Positions 1-26,466 of a DNA stretch of 64,000 nt are shown piece after piece. Position numbers and translations under genes: made by a program. Positions within the stretch are counted from its first letter, which is position 1; each line of letters begins with the position of its first letter. The notes under the pieces are model-generated. The model worked only from the letters and a program-made list of their open reading frames with translations, did no database searches and had not been told where the DNA came from. The DNA comes from Amoebidium appalachense (Eukaryota; Ichthyosporea): NCBI GenBank assembly GCA_963693365.1, contig CAVNZM010000005.1, positions 3,844,001 through 3,908,000 of the forward strand. Reading direction: 5' to 3'.

Positions 1-1598
1 GTCGTCTGTGTCTTCCTGCGTGTGGCCGTGTGTGTAGAAGGGGAATGGAAGGTGGGAGTGTGGGCTAGAAGCAGGGGTTCTGGTGGGGAAGGGGGAGGGG
101 GGTTGGGGAGGGTTACCCTTGCCCGGTTTCCTGACCACCAAGAAGTTGGTATGTGCCGCATGCCTGTGTCACATTGAATCACATGAGAAAGGCTTTTCGC
201 CCCCACTCCCTGTATTTGCCACGTGTTATATTGAACACTGAACAAAATTTCGCGTCTTCTCCTTTTCTTGCATGCCCACCTCCCCTTCCCCCGCCCACCC
301 CTTCTCCCTCCCTCCCCTCCCCCAACTACCCTTCCCACCAATACCCAGGATCAAAGTCAGCTCATGCCTTCCAAACCTCCAATTGCCAATACTGGTTCGT
401 CATCCACGCCCTTTCCAATCTTCCAACAAAACCACCCATTTGCTAAGTGCCCGTGTTCATTTTTCTCAATATCAGCCCTTCTATCCCCCACCACGCCCAC
501 GCACTTACAGACCCAAACGCCCAACCACTACCCCAACCACCCATTTCATCTTTCTGACATAAAAAACGGGGCTGCAGAATCCATTATAGTGCATATACCA
601 TCATCATTTATTAACAGCGTGATGCGTGTAAGCACAAGAGTTGAGCGTGGGCAGGGCAAGAAGAACCACGCATGTTTGTGCCAGCATGTGCTGCGCTGTT
701 AGTTGAAATAAAGGTGGCAATGAGGTAGGTTCTGCAAGCATATGTACTAGTCTCATGCGCGGTGCCATACGCGTACGTGCGTGCGTGCGTGCGTGCGTGC
801 GTCTTTATGTCTGTGTAGGAGGAGCGCGAGGGAGACACCAACCAAGATCTCCTTGTGACCCTCGACAGGACACCATTCTGTCGAGTCTGCCGTGTATTCT
901 GTGTCAATGGACTGCAGCGTGCCAAGCACCCTGACCTGGCCCTCGGCCATTGTGTATCACCAAAAAGCTAAGTTGCAAGGCACAGTGGGTTACGCGCAAA
1001 AAGAAGAACTACGCTCCCCCTCTCTTCGTTTGCTCACGGTAGGACTACTCTCCGACGGTCACCTTGTCAGTAAGTCGTCACCCCCTGTGAGGCGGGCAGC
1101 AAGGTCTTATCACTACCATATCAGGTTATTTTTGTGATCTTTCAAGTTTTCGCGCGCTTTTTGACCAATCAATACACAGTTGGAAGTTGGAACTTGATGT
1201 TGCAACATGCGGTCGCTTTGAAGGGCGTGTGAAGAGCGCAAACTAGAACTAAACAACGTTAGTTTTGTCATGTTAGTAAAGGGCTTTTGAGTTTGGGGAG
1301 ACCGGCTAAAGGAGGAATCGCTGATACAGTTTCTGAATTCGAGCGCAGGAGCTCATAAGTCTTCTGAAGTGCAGAAGCTCAGAGGCATATGTCACTTTAT
1401 GTTTCCCTTACCTCTATACCGCCGTTTCGTTTCTGAGGTGAAGGGATCTTATACCAACTCACTAAGAAACCTAAACTAAAGACCCTCACTAGTAGAGAAA
1501 GAAATCTCTTGCATCAGGCATAGAGGCAAGGTCAATTTAAGTGACCCACAGAACAGTCAACTTAAAACATCCGCCCAAGATAGTCTCCCCATGTCAGG
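1..1598. other. 5' flank of the YARS2 gene, no gene recognised
   Basis: I see no convincing exon here. The open frames at about 150-700 are Pro/Ser-rich translations of a C-rich strand. A short GCGT tandem repeat lies at about 777-803. The last 300 bases are of ordinary composition and presumably hold the YARS2 promoter and leader; I cannot point to a TATA box with confidence. An upstream ATG at 1591 opens a three-codon frame that overlaps the YARS2 start. Confidence 0.5.

Positions 1599-1602
<4 letters not shown>
1591..1602 (+). promoter_or_regulatory. three-codon upstream ORF overlapping the YARS2 start codon
   Basis: ATG-TCA-GGA-TGA runs from 1591 to 1602. Its stop TGA (1600-1602) shares two bases with the YARS2 ATG (1599-1601), giving the ATGA overlap typical of termination-reinitiation. 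Whether this ATG is transcribed and used is not shown by the sequence. Confidence 0.4.
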
Positions 1603-15300
<13,698 letters not shown>

Positions 15301-15404
15301 TTGTGTGTGTGTGTCAGTGTACATAGGTTCGATTGTCAGATAAGTGTTGTGAAATGTCTCTTGTAATTCAGCCATGGTAATGATTCTTTTCTTTTCTTTC
15401 TTTC

Positions 15405-15417
15405 TTTTTTTTTTTTT

Positions 15418-15463
<46 letters not shown>
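15405..15463 (+). repeat. T-run joined to G-run downstream of YARS2
   Basis: About 23 T bases followed by 36 G bases (15428-15463), about 100 bases after the YARS2 stop codon. It may lie in the 3' untranslated region or just beyond. Confidence 0.85.
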
Positions 15464-15802
15464 CTGGATCCTGTTGTGTCTCTGTCTGGGTCATTCATTC
15501 TTCCAGTATTTTGTTGCTTCTGCTTCCTGCTCTGATGTTCAACCACTACTGAGTTGGACTTCGCCCTCCACTACCTTCATGACTGTCTCTCTATATCTCT
15601 CTCTCTCTCTCTATCTCTCTCTCCTCCCCGTTTTCCCCCCCCACACTTCCACACACACACACACGCGCGCACACGCACGTACGAAAATGCACACCCACAC
15701 ACATACGTGAGCACAAACACATCTAACGTGTGGGCGCACACACACAGACACACAAGCACGCACACACATGGAAACAAACACATGTGCGCACGCGCGCTCA
15801 CA

Positions 15803-15833
<31 letters not shown>

Positions 15834-15856
15834 ATACATAGAATATGATACACGCC

Positions 15857-15892
<36 letters not shown>

Positions 15893-16132
15893 GAACCGTG
15901 GCACACAAATGAATGTCTCCCTCTCTGTCTGCTTCTCTTGTAACTCAGAGCCACCTGTACAACATGGGCGCAATCTTACAAAAACAAGGAACATGTCAGA
16001 ACAAGCCCTAATCCAGCGGCTAAGGGAGTAAAAACTCTGAAAAGAAACTCACTGAGCAGGATTAAGTGGTGGCAAACACAAGGACACGCTTAAAAGCAAG
16101 TGGCCCGAACACACATTACAGCTTGCGCACGT

Positions 16133-16188
<56 letters not shown>

Positions 16189-16427
16189 CCACAGGCACGT
16201 AATACTATGCAACCATGTCAAATACTGCAAAAGCATGCATATGGCAATGTGTCCCTGGGGGGCCGGCGCAAGCATGTTGGTCGGGACACAAGACGGTGTC
16301 ACGGACAATGTCATCTGTATGTTGATTACTTATTGTTTTCGAAAATTGAGGTCTTTTCATGATCAGGATTCCGTTTTATTTACTCCATGCACACAATCAT
16401 TGGCACATCTTTTAGTGTTACAGGCGT

Positions 16428-16479
<52 letters not shown>

Positions 16480-16752
16480 GTGACGTACACACGCTGTGTC
16501 AACTACACACACACACCGTGACACACATGTACACGCACACACACTCGAGCTCATGATCAAACACACACACACACTCTCTCTCTATCTCTCCCTCCCTCCC
16601 TCCCTCCCTCTCTCTCTCTCTCTCTCTCTCTTCCTCCCTCCCCCCTCCCTCCCTCTCTCTCTCTCTCCCCCCTCCCTCCCTCCCTCCCTCCCTCCCTTCC
16701 CCTCTCTCTCCCTCCCTCCCTCCCTCTCTCTCTCCCTCTCCCTCTCTCCCTC

Positions 16753-16794
<42 letters not shown>

Positions 16795-18450
16795 GATCTC
16801 TGTCTCTCCCTCCCCCTCCTCCCCCCCCCCCCCCCCCCTCTCTCTCTCTCTCTAGATCTCTCTCTCTCTCCCTCCCCCCCTCCCCCCCCCCCCCCCCCTG
16901 TCTCTCTCTCTAGATCTCTCTCTCTAGATCTCTCTCCCTCTCATATCGCCTCGACTCACCGACGGCACTGTCGAGCTCGCATTCACTTACACCCACAACA
17001 GCGGCCCTTTGCTTCCGTATCTATCTATGCTGTTCTGCCCAAACAGTACACTCAGATTCTGGTAGCGTATGTACCGTCTCCGGAGGGCCTTGATAGAAAA
17101 AAGTTCAACATTGTATAAGACAGGATCATAATTATAATAATAAGCTGGAGCAATCTTTTTCCAGTGTTGTAAGTTAGACGTTGGTTAACTTGGTTTACCA
17201 TAGGGACGGTCTATATAAGTTAGACTGGGCCCCGGGATTCGGAATCATCGGCTCAGTGATGCCGTGCGTGGGAAGCATTCACCGAGTTCACGGAATTTTG
17301 GTTTTTTTGGGACACGTGCAAGGCCCGGGGCACGGGCCGTGATGATCATGCGAGCCTCGAACCGTCGGACACACGCACGCAACTACAATATTACACTGCA
17401 ACACACTCAAATGCATATCTGTTTCTGAGTCAATCGTTGGCAATTGGGATCATCATAGACAATGTAGCTTTCATATGCATTCAGCCAAGTTCTCTTTTTA
17501 GGATGCTACTATTATATGTGATAATAATGATCAGTATATCGACGTCATGTCGTGGTGCACGTGTGTCATTCGAATTTACGCGTGTGACCCCGTATCAACA
17601 TGACGTCGTTCGGGCGAGTCCCGTGGGCATATACATGCGCCACGACTCACGAGTAACTTCATAATCATACATCTATGTATATATATATATATATATATAT
17701 ACGCTCGGTGCTCTCTATGTAAATGGATACATTTCTGCTGCATTAGGTCGAGAACAGAAATGAAAGCCCGCTTGCTTGAAGCGCGTGGACAACAATGCTG
17801 TACATTGAGGGGCCTCGTTCGGAGTCGCTCCTGCCCTCGCCAGATCAGTGAGGCCTGACTGGGGCCATAATATATCTGGCTTCACAATCACGCAAATTTC
17901 AACGCGCAGTTACATTGTACTTTCTTTTTAGGCGCGATGTAATTGCGTAAGTAGATATCTGCCTACACAACGTTGTTGAACCGTTTCCCCCAAAACACGT
18001 GCAAAAGGGCCCTGCCAGTTTTTTTTTGTTTTTTTTTTTGAGGCAATGTGGGCACGGGGTCTGGTTTTTAAAAAATTAATTCCAGGGGTTGTCTTACACA
18101 TTCCAATCCTTATGGCGTAGAGTTTGATTGGTTACTTTTAGTGGCTTTCCCAGGGCAATGTGCCGCAAGCCCCGCAAATGCAATGCCGAGAGCACGTGCC
18201 GCACGTTTCTGAGGTTTGGCGTACAGCTGTACTAAGCGGGCTGTAGCGACAAATTATGGTAGGGCAGAGATTATATCATGAATATTGTAGCAGGCAAAGG
18301 GGTTCACCTCATGCACTGACGTGTCACACGGGCACATGCCATGCCAAAGTGAGAATTTGATCGACATACCCGGGACTAAATAAGCATGCAGCGTGCACGA
18401 TACGTGTTGCTGTGCATGTATGTTATGAAGGGACTTGAATGGGCTGCAGC

Positions 18451-18550
18451 TGCTACCTTTGGAAGTAGCTCTTATTTTTCAAGGCTGACAAAACTTTCCT
18501 ATCGAAGCGACTGATCACGCGCCAACTCATACCCTTGAAAAATAGCCAGA
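18451..18550 (+). repeat. dispersed repeat copy shared with 25.7 and 29.9 kb
   Basis: GCTGCTACCTT, then GTAGCTCTTATTTTTCAAGG, then after about 30 bases CTGATCACGCG and CTCATACCCTTGA. The same order of blocks occurs on the minus strand at about 25733-25815, and the second half occurs on + at about 29922-29960. Confidence 0.65.
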
Positions 18551-20794
18551 GTACATATAGTTTATCATAGTTTATCATACGGCGGCTGAGGCCACACGCA
18601 CGTGGCAGGGACTGCAGTTACGTACTGCACTCGAGCTCCGCAGTACATAGTTGTATTCAGAGACACGTGTGAACAGCCTGGCCCATTCTTGGATTTTTTT
18701 TTGGGTCCCTGGAATATTCATCATTAATTCATCTTCATACATTTTGTAAAATATTCGCCGGGTGCGCAACTGACTCCACATGGCCCGGCTGTCTGCATGA
18801 AACCGGCGTTGACGCGTCTCCGGTTTCCGAAAGAAGTTCGAAAGTCCGATCAATCTACTCCTGAAGCAATATCCTATGTTGTCATCTCATGAGTCAATAT
18901 GCATAATATAGGGCAAGTATAAGAGGGGGTTTACCACGGCCCTCTCGTGGGTTTACACACTTTTTATTGAATCATCGTACCGCACGCGTCTGCTTGTTAT
19001 TCTATACGTCTGCCACGTGTGAGAAAAAAAGAGAAGATTTTATCTTCTCAAGTTAACGGCTGTTCAAGATAAATAAACACCACATTCCCCCAAACCAACT
19101 TTATCGATATCGGGACTTCAACTTATCCCAAAAGTGCGCCAAAATGTCTTACAGGATCCAAAAAAGGAAACTTGTATTCCACGAATGTGCTCACATCCAA
19201 TCAGATGGTTGTCAGCAACTCGGGGTGCCTCAAATACGATTGGTGGAGAGGGGCAGAAAATTTGCTCATGTGGCTCAACCCATGGTGACGGCCCTGCCGA
19301 AGCTGCGTGTGTGGACGTCAGTCTGTCATCAGTAAAGACGGTTCGAACAACCTTCTTCCAGCCAACAAATTTGCTTGGGGTGTGCGACGCTCAGTGAACG
19401 AACATCAAATAAAATGCTTGCAAGTTCCCTCTCATTCAAGGGATAATAAATGGCCTCGGTCATGTGCATAGAGTCCTTAGATGACATATCTGGATATATC
19501 AGGCATATATGTGATATGCATGAATCAATGATCGTATCGATATCAGCCATGCCGCTGGCCGGTAGGCTACGTACGTAACTTACTCTGCGTGATCAATGTG
19601 GGGTGTGGAGAAGCATCATTCGAATTCGATGCTCTCTTTGTCATACGTGCACGTGTATTCTCTTTTGTGTTACGTTAGTTAACCATGGCTATTCTCATGT
19701 GCACACCGTCACTCCAGTATACAGACCTAGCTAGGCACCGCAACGTTCTAGATCTTTCTGACTCTTGAGCAGTGCAACTGGGCTTGGTCCGGGCATGTGC
19801 ATGCGGGGGTGACTGAGCGGCGGCTGCAATGCTGCATGCGGCCGAAAGAAATTTGTGATGAAACACACTGTGAAAACGACTCCGTTGAGTTGCCGTTGCT
19901 GTGCACGTGATGCATTTCTTGGCCACACGTTCTGTCAGACAGAAAGTTTTTGTTGGGCTACACTTTTGGTGGTCAGCTAGTCTTAAAAGATTATGCGTTT
20001 TCACCCGTTATATCTTAATCTTTTTGCATGCCATTCTGGTTATTTTTTTCTTGTTTATAGTAGGATCTACCCGGCGAGGTGACGAATCACTGACGATCTC
20101 CGAGCTGGCAGGTTTCTATCGTTTCTTTACCCCTCCTCCACTGGGTTCTGTACAAATATGGGCGCTGTGCCTCGCAGATTCCCATCTCACTATCAAGCAC
20201 GAATTTCCTTCTGATTGCTTCATTTGTCATTCGTCGTCTGGCGCGACCACGTCTACATCTATGCCGGAAGCCCACGGCCTGCATGCACCCATATGAATGA
20301 CGGAGTCAATTCTACAATATATAGGTCGGGCACACACTCGCTTGTTTTCTCACAAAGCCTTGCGTGTTTGCGTTTGAGGCAAGGCTGTAGAAGACCCTTC
20401 TGCTTGAGTCTTTGCAACCAATACATTTAGGGCACTTGGGGCGAACGGTTCACATTGCAGGCACATATGGACATGACCACCATGCATGCAACACAACAAA
20501 GAAAAACTATGCTTGATACATTAGGTGGGAGGTTATGACGTACACCGCTAAGGTAGCTGCACTAGCATGACACGGGGCCATGCAAAAAGCTAGTTTAGTT
20601 ACGAGCTGGCCTTTGTTTTGTTTTGTGGGGGAATTTGCTACTCAGGTTTAAGTGCCTTTGACCGGTAGTAGAGTTGAAAAGTGGAAACCATCCCAGGATC
20701 TGCTTTGTGTTGTTCACTTTCGATTACACTTTCTGGGTAGTGTTCACACATTTCCCTCGTTTTTTAAATATTCCGGGGTAGGTGGTGTTCAACT

Positions 20795-22881
20795 ATGGTG
20801 TGGACGGACATTTCCAATCCCCTGCGTGCTGCTACCGCCCAGTTAGGCACCTCGGCCATTGGGCGACTTCATAACTCCAACCAAAACAACAGAAACACGA
20901 ATGCTGACAGCCATCATGCAGAATCGGGCACCTCCGAGCCCGTGTGCGGCGGGCTAACGGCGGCCAAATTCGAATCGGGGGACCACATCGCCCGTACCAT
21001 GTTTTCCATCTCGTCGAATAAGTCGCGCATTTCCCCGTCTTCGTGCAAAAAGAATCTTTTTGGTACCACTACTGCTAACGATGGTGAATGGTTTGCAAAT
21101 GGTAATGGTGCATATGGTAGCGGGGGTCCCTCGGCAACGTCTGCACCCACTGGGCATGCAGGCACCCGTTTTAGCGTCACCAACGCGAATGATGATACGA
21201 CACTCTGTTCCTCGCCCTCGGACGGCGAAAAGTGTGCACCATCACAAGCAGCAGAGCTTTTGACTCTAATGCTGGGTTCCACGAATAGCGCGCGATCTCG
21301 GACGGAAGACACGAATTCGCTTTTGAGCGGTTTGAGAAGACTGCAGGACAGTGTCGAAGACGAAAGTACAACCGTCGATCCGGATGAATATTATTTCAGA
21401 CGCCGTCGTAGTTGTTCATCGGATATTACGGACAACATGGGCAACGTGTCTCGGCGCGGCTCAGTCGCCACAATAATTGAGGGTTTTGGGTCTGAGTTTG
21501 ACCTTAATTGCAGCCACAATAATATGCAGTGCGACGCCCCGGGTTATCCTAAAATCATAAATCCCTCACCTACACGGCCAACAACGGGAAGTAGCCCGGC
21601 GGGTAACGGTCCCAGGAGGGGAAGAGGAAAGAGCCGTAGAGGGAACATTATCAACCTCCCGCCTCCTCTCCCGCCCAACGTAACGGTATCACCCAACCCC
21701 CTCGTAAATGGAAAGCGTGTCATTCCTCGCTATCTCCCTTACGAAAAACCCGGGCTTGCTGCCGACGGCTTAATCGCAGGCGGAGACATCCTAACGGCAA
21801 TGGCGCAGGCGCGCAAATTTGCGCCGATTTTACCGCGAGGCAACGGTACACCACCACTACCAAACCCCGAGCACCAGGCACCACCGCCAGCTGAGCCATC
21901 AACAGCGGACGCAGACGTAAATACAACCCCGTCTAAAAATTCCAATCCCACAGTGGCAGCGTATGTCGCAGCCCGCCGTCAGCGTGGCTGCGAAGGAGCA
22001 CGCCCCTCGCCGGAGCCGATGCAACACGGAGCCAATCGCCATCCCCCGGCTGGAAATGGGGACAGGCCGCTTTGCACCCATCGCCCCCAACAACCGCGGC
22101 ACGATCACGCCTCCCATCACAAATTCACTCAGCTGCGAGACAACTCATAGGGTCTACAGTATGTCGGCCGTAGACCTTTCTTCATCGCTTCCACTTTCAG
22201 CGGCACCTTCGAATGGGTCTTTTTCCTCTGCACCGGCGTCGCTCGTCAACAACTGCCCAAAGCCCGTCAAAGCGCGAGGGTTTTCGAATGTGTGCACCAC
22301 TTCCACCACACCCGTTCTCCCGTTTGTGTCTGCCAGTAACAACGTCCCCGATGTGGCCGCGCGCGAGAATGCGTTCCAACGCATTGACAGCATCTCGTCG
22401 TTTGGCAGCGATACATTTGTTGCTGATTCATCGATAATCGGATCGGAAATCCCGGAAAATGACGGGTTTCCGGTTTGCGACGGCATGACCGATGCTTTTT
22501 CCGGTATTTCTGATTTTGACGTACAACTGCTCAACATGTGCACGAATATTCCTCCTGTTTCCTCCAGCGGGCCTTTAGGCATCAGCACGAACGAATCGCA
22601 CTCATTGGAGGCTATCTTAAGAATCCTGGACGACCTCGAAGCGCAAATCAACATGACGATTCCCGCTTCCAGTGTCGCCGATTTACCATTTTTGGGCAAA
22701 TGGTATGCCGAACGTACAGTTGTTAATGCCAGGTAATCAGGTGATGATGAGATTCTCTGAATGGGCTATCGAAGACGCCGTGCCTATTTTTGGTGACGAC
22801 GGTGGGGTTGGAAAAATGGTCGAGAAATTTATCCATGAGATGCAACAGAAGAGAAACCCTTTGCAGGTGCGAGGTTTTTAG
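20795..22881 (+). CDS. unrecognised Ser/Asn/Pro-rich protein with broken frame
   Basis: The ATG at 20795 opens a frame with coding character and no microsatellite content. The product is low-complexity: Asn/Ser-rich, with kinase-like basic-Ser sites (RRRRSCSS, SRRGSVAT), a basic RRGRGKSRRG stretch and Pro runs. The frame carrying the likely product changes twice. Frame 20795 is open to 22150, but frame 21963 carries the better continuation (to about 22735). A third frame from about 22741 reads MMRFSEWAIEDAVPIFGDDG to KRNPLQ and then TAG at 22879-22881. The first change could be a 37-base intron (21917-21953, GTAAAT to CCCACAG, phase 0) or an indel; the second has no good intron. A donor CAG/GTGCGA at about 22875 may lead to exons I could not find. 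Only the last 45 residues look like a folded domain. Function unknown. Confidence 0.55.
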
Positions 22882-22974
22882 TTTTAAAGTTAAAATATGA
22901 CGCAAATGTCATTCAATAGCTTGCTATTTTTGGCTTCAGTTGAAACTGATCCTATTCTCCCCGCGATCGTTCCC

Positions 22975-23012
22975 CTTCTTCTTCTTCTTCTTCTTCTTCT
23001 TCTTCTTCTTCT
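22975..23012 (+). repeat. CTT trinucleotide array
   Basis: About 12 TTC/CTT units, about 100 bases after the end of the preceding open frame, in AT-rich sequence. Confidence 0.85.
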
Positions 23013-24615
23013 CCTTTTCCCCTTTGTTGTGGTTCTAACTGTGGGCCAGCACCAAAATGCCCTAGTGTTTGCACTTCTAATCATTTTGTGCCGTCTTTCT
23101 CTTTGTGTATTTATTTGAAGCCTATATCGAATTAAGAGCCAATGTGTTTATGAGGATAGCTTTTACTATGCGTGTACAGCTGTGTATGTGGTTGTAGTCT
23201 GAGAAGAGCATATTGTATATTCTTGGTGGGTGTATACATATTCATTGAGGAAAATACATTATAGAGGTGAGTCCATATGTATAGCTATCGTTGTTCCCAT
23301 CGTTGCTGTACTTTCTCATTGAGTATTGTCCATATTTGATGCGACTATTTCCATATGTATAGCTGTTGTGTGGTGAAGATTTATAGTTTTTATGTGTGCA
23401 TATATATCCATCAGGCAGGTTTTGTGTAAGGTTCTTTACTGATAACGTGTGTTCTGAATAATTACTGCAATTATTCTTCTTTTTTTTTTTTTTTTTTTTG
23501 GTTTAATGACCATCTCAATCCCACCAGCAAGCCTAACATTAACTCGGTGCCAGTTCAGTATATGATAAGCGTATCGAAATACATTAAGTGATACGTATAT
23601 ACTTAATTATAGTTTAAGAACAAACAGGGGCTGATATCCAAGTTCTTATTAATTGGCTGGCCAAACAGAGTGCCAAAGAATAAATATATATAACAAGCAT
23701 GAAAATCCCAAAGACAGTAAACATATCATTCCAACCAACTTCCATAGGAAAAGCACGTTGCGTCCGATGGATGGTACAGCATAACCATTTCAAGGAAAAA
23801 ATCATCCCCCCCTTCCTCCCCCCCGCCCCCCCCCCCCCAAAAAAAAAGAACCACTCACCCACTTACCCACCCACTTAACCACCCATCCATTCTTAACCTA
23901 TCCCCCTTCCCCCCCACCTCCCACCCGCCGCCACCATCACCCCCACCACAACCCCTCGGCCTAGCCCCACTCAACACGGGTTGGTGCCCAACTACCCACC
24001 CACACACACACACACACACACAACCACACACCCCACTCACCCACCCACCCATATCCACCCATTACTTCCCCCTCCCCCTCCCCCTCTCAATGAAACCCCA
24101 CCCACCCATCCACCCATCCGCACACCTATCCACACACCCACCTACCCACCCGCTCACTCACTCACCCACTCACCCCCCCAAGTGCCCACACACCCACCCA
24201 CACACACACCCACCTACCTACCCACCTGCCCATCCACCCACCCACCGACCTACCCCTGCTAGCTGTCGACAGGCCCCACAATCATGCTATGGAGCCCTCA
24301 AACCCAATCCATTTTCAACCATCTCACACCAGTCCCTTTTCTAAGATTTCTCAGCCCCACAGGCAGACAACCTCCTCCCCCTATCGCTGCCGTCGCCTTT
24401 TCTACACAGGAAATGTGAAGCGCACTTTAGTCCCGGGAAGTGTACAACACATGTGCACTGTTTAAGGGAGAAATTGGTGTGTCGGTGTTTGTGTGTGCAC
24501 GTGTGTGTGTGTGCGCGCGCGCATGTGCGTGTGTGCGTGTGCATTCTTGCTCTTATGTTTCTTTGTGTGTGGTTGTGTGCTCCTGTGTGCCGTGTGCCAG
24601 TGTGTATACGTGAAG

Positions 24616-24668
<53 letters not shown>

Positions 24669-24822
24669 CGTGTGTGTGCGTGTGCGTGTGCATATGAGCG
24701 CGCCTGCATGTGTGCGTGTATGTGTGTACATGTGTGTGTGTGCTTGTGTTTTATTGTGTGTTTTTGTGTGTGCCTGTGTGCCGTGTGTGTGTATGTGAAG
24801 GTGTTATGTGTGCCACTTTTTG

Positions 24823-24875
<53 letters not shown>

Positions 24876-24950
24876 GTGTGTGTGAATGAGTATTTTTGTA
24901 CTTGTATGTAGGTACGTGAATATGCTCGGGGCTTTTAAAGGAAGGGCCCC

Positions 24951-24982
<32 letters not shown>

Positions 24983-25520
24983 ACGCGGGGGGAAGGGGGG
25001 GAGGGGACAGACACAAACGTCTGAAAACAGGTGCAATCACTACCCTACGCCCTCATACCACAGCGCTAATTCTCTGTGTTCCCCTCGCCTAATGTGGTTG
25101 TCAATAGGAGTCACAGTACCGTTGGGTCGAAAGCTATTCAATCTTGGCAACCACTCCTTTAAACAATCAGCCTGAACCAGCCCCCCAACCCTCCCCTCCC
25201 CTCTCTCTCTCCCTCTCTCTCTCCCTCTCTCTCTCCCCCCCTCCCCCCCCCCCCCTCCGGCCCCCGCGCGTGCGGAAGTGCACTCTCGATTTGCTCCTCC
25301 TCCCTTTCTCCCCCCCTTCCCTTCCCATCTCAGAATGGGCACATATCATACCTCGATCAAGTCCTCCTTCGACCTTATGATTTGCACACAGTATATGTAT
25401 AGTAGGTACATGGCTAGCACCAAAGTTATTATTAATTAAAGGGGTTTCATGCCGAGAATCCGTACTGTAGTATCACACTACACCCTAAATATGGTAATCG
25501 TAAATTGTAACTTTTTAAAG

Positions 25521-25944
25521 CAACCACCGCTTCTCCCATTCTAGACACGAACGAGGTTGATCTGATCATCCGATCAAGGGTTTTGAATAGCGGGACTACG
25601 ACCTGTGAAATCCTCGAACTTTTCAAGCTATCGAGGACATGGCTCATTCTGGGGAAAAATATGCTTCGAAACTGGCACGTACTGGCTGTGCCCTCTAGCC
25701 TATGTACGACAAATCGACGCTGGCTGAGTCAAGGGCAGGTGAGTCACGTGATCAGCCGCCCCCCGGATCGTCCGTGTCGGCCTTGAAAAATAAGAGCTAC
25801 CTCAGAAGGTAGCAGTCTTCGGAATGATGTCGTGACCATCCACTGCTTGATCGGATCGAGAATTTCACAGGTGGCAAGACAATATGAAATCCTTGATCGG
25901 ATCAACCTCGTTCGTGTCTGAAATGGGAGAATGGGCGGTTGGAT
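25521..25944. mobile_element. fold-back (MITE-like) element with about 90-base inverted arms
   Basis: The left arm (about 25521-25615) contains TTCTCCCATTCTAGACACGA, ACGAGGTTGATC and ACCTGTGAAATCCTCGA. The right arm (about 25851-25944) is its imperfect reverse complement, containing TCGAGAATTTCACAGGT and CAACCTCGTTCGTGTCTGAA followed by ATGGGAGAA. The roughly 235-base centre contains a minus-strand copy of the dispersed repeat seen at 18.45 kb. There is no transposase frame inside. Arms this long with a non-coding centre suggest a non-autonomous DNA element; target-site duplications were not resolved. Confidence 0.6.
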
Positions 25945-26358
25945 TAGAAGTGCCTCAATAGTTTGCTCATGGCTGCCACCAGTTTAGCACCTTAAAAGTG
26001 TATCCTTTCGGTAAACATTGCTTGATCGGATGCCTTAACCGAACCTTCATTGGTCTGGTCCAAGCATGTAACTGTCTTTTGCCTTTTTAAGATGGATGGT
26101 TTTGGGTGATGTGAAAGGAGGGGGAGGCGAAGGGACGGCACAGAGAGGGGGAAGATGGGAAATTGGGAAGGGGGCCAGGGGGGGGGGGGGGGGGAGAGGG
26201 GAGAGGGGGGCTGGGAGGGAGAGACGGGGGGGGGGGGGGGGGAAGAGAAAGGGAGGGGGGGGGAAGGCGGGGGGTATACGTAGAGAGAAGGGGACGGGGA
26301 CGGGGGCGGGGGCGGGGGGGGGGAGATGGAGAGAGGGGGGGGGGGGGGGGAGGGGGGG

Positions 26359-26466
<108 letters not shown>

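Larger units (their letters stand above)
15301..20794. other. intergenic region, repeat-rich then repeat-poor
   Basis: 15.6-16.5 kb holds several CA arrays (main ones about 16131-16187 and 16430-16475). 16.57-16.94 kb is CT/C-rich, with the motif TCTAGATCTCTCTC recurring about every 58 bases (near 16791, 16851 and 16909). From 17 kb to 20.8 kb base composition becomes mixed and microsatellites are rare, apart from a TA array at 17679-17701. No exon could be supported. A minus-strand open frame at 18575-18853 has no recognisable motif. Confidence 0.55.

Noticed and set aside
16791-16935. Regularly spaced TCTAGATCTCTCTC units resembling a CRISPR-type array
   Set aside because: The spacers are themselves CT or C runs, the host is eukaryotic, and the pattern is a degenerate microsatellite.
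18575-18853. 92-codon minus-strand open frame
   Set aside because: Mixed composition without repeats, but no ATG at its start, no recognisable motif and no splice partners.
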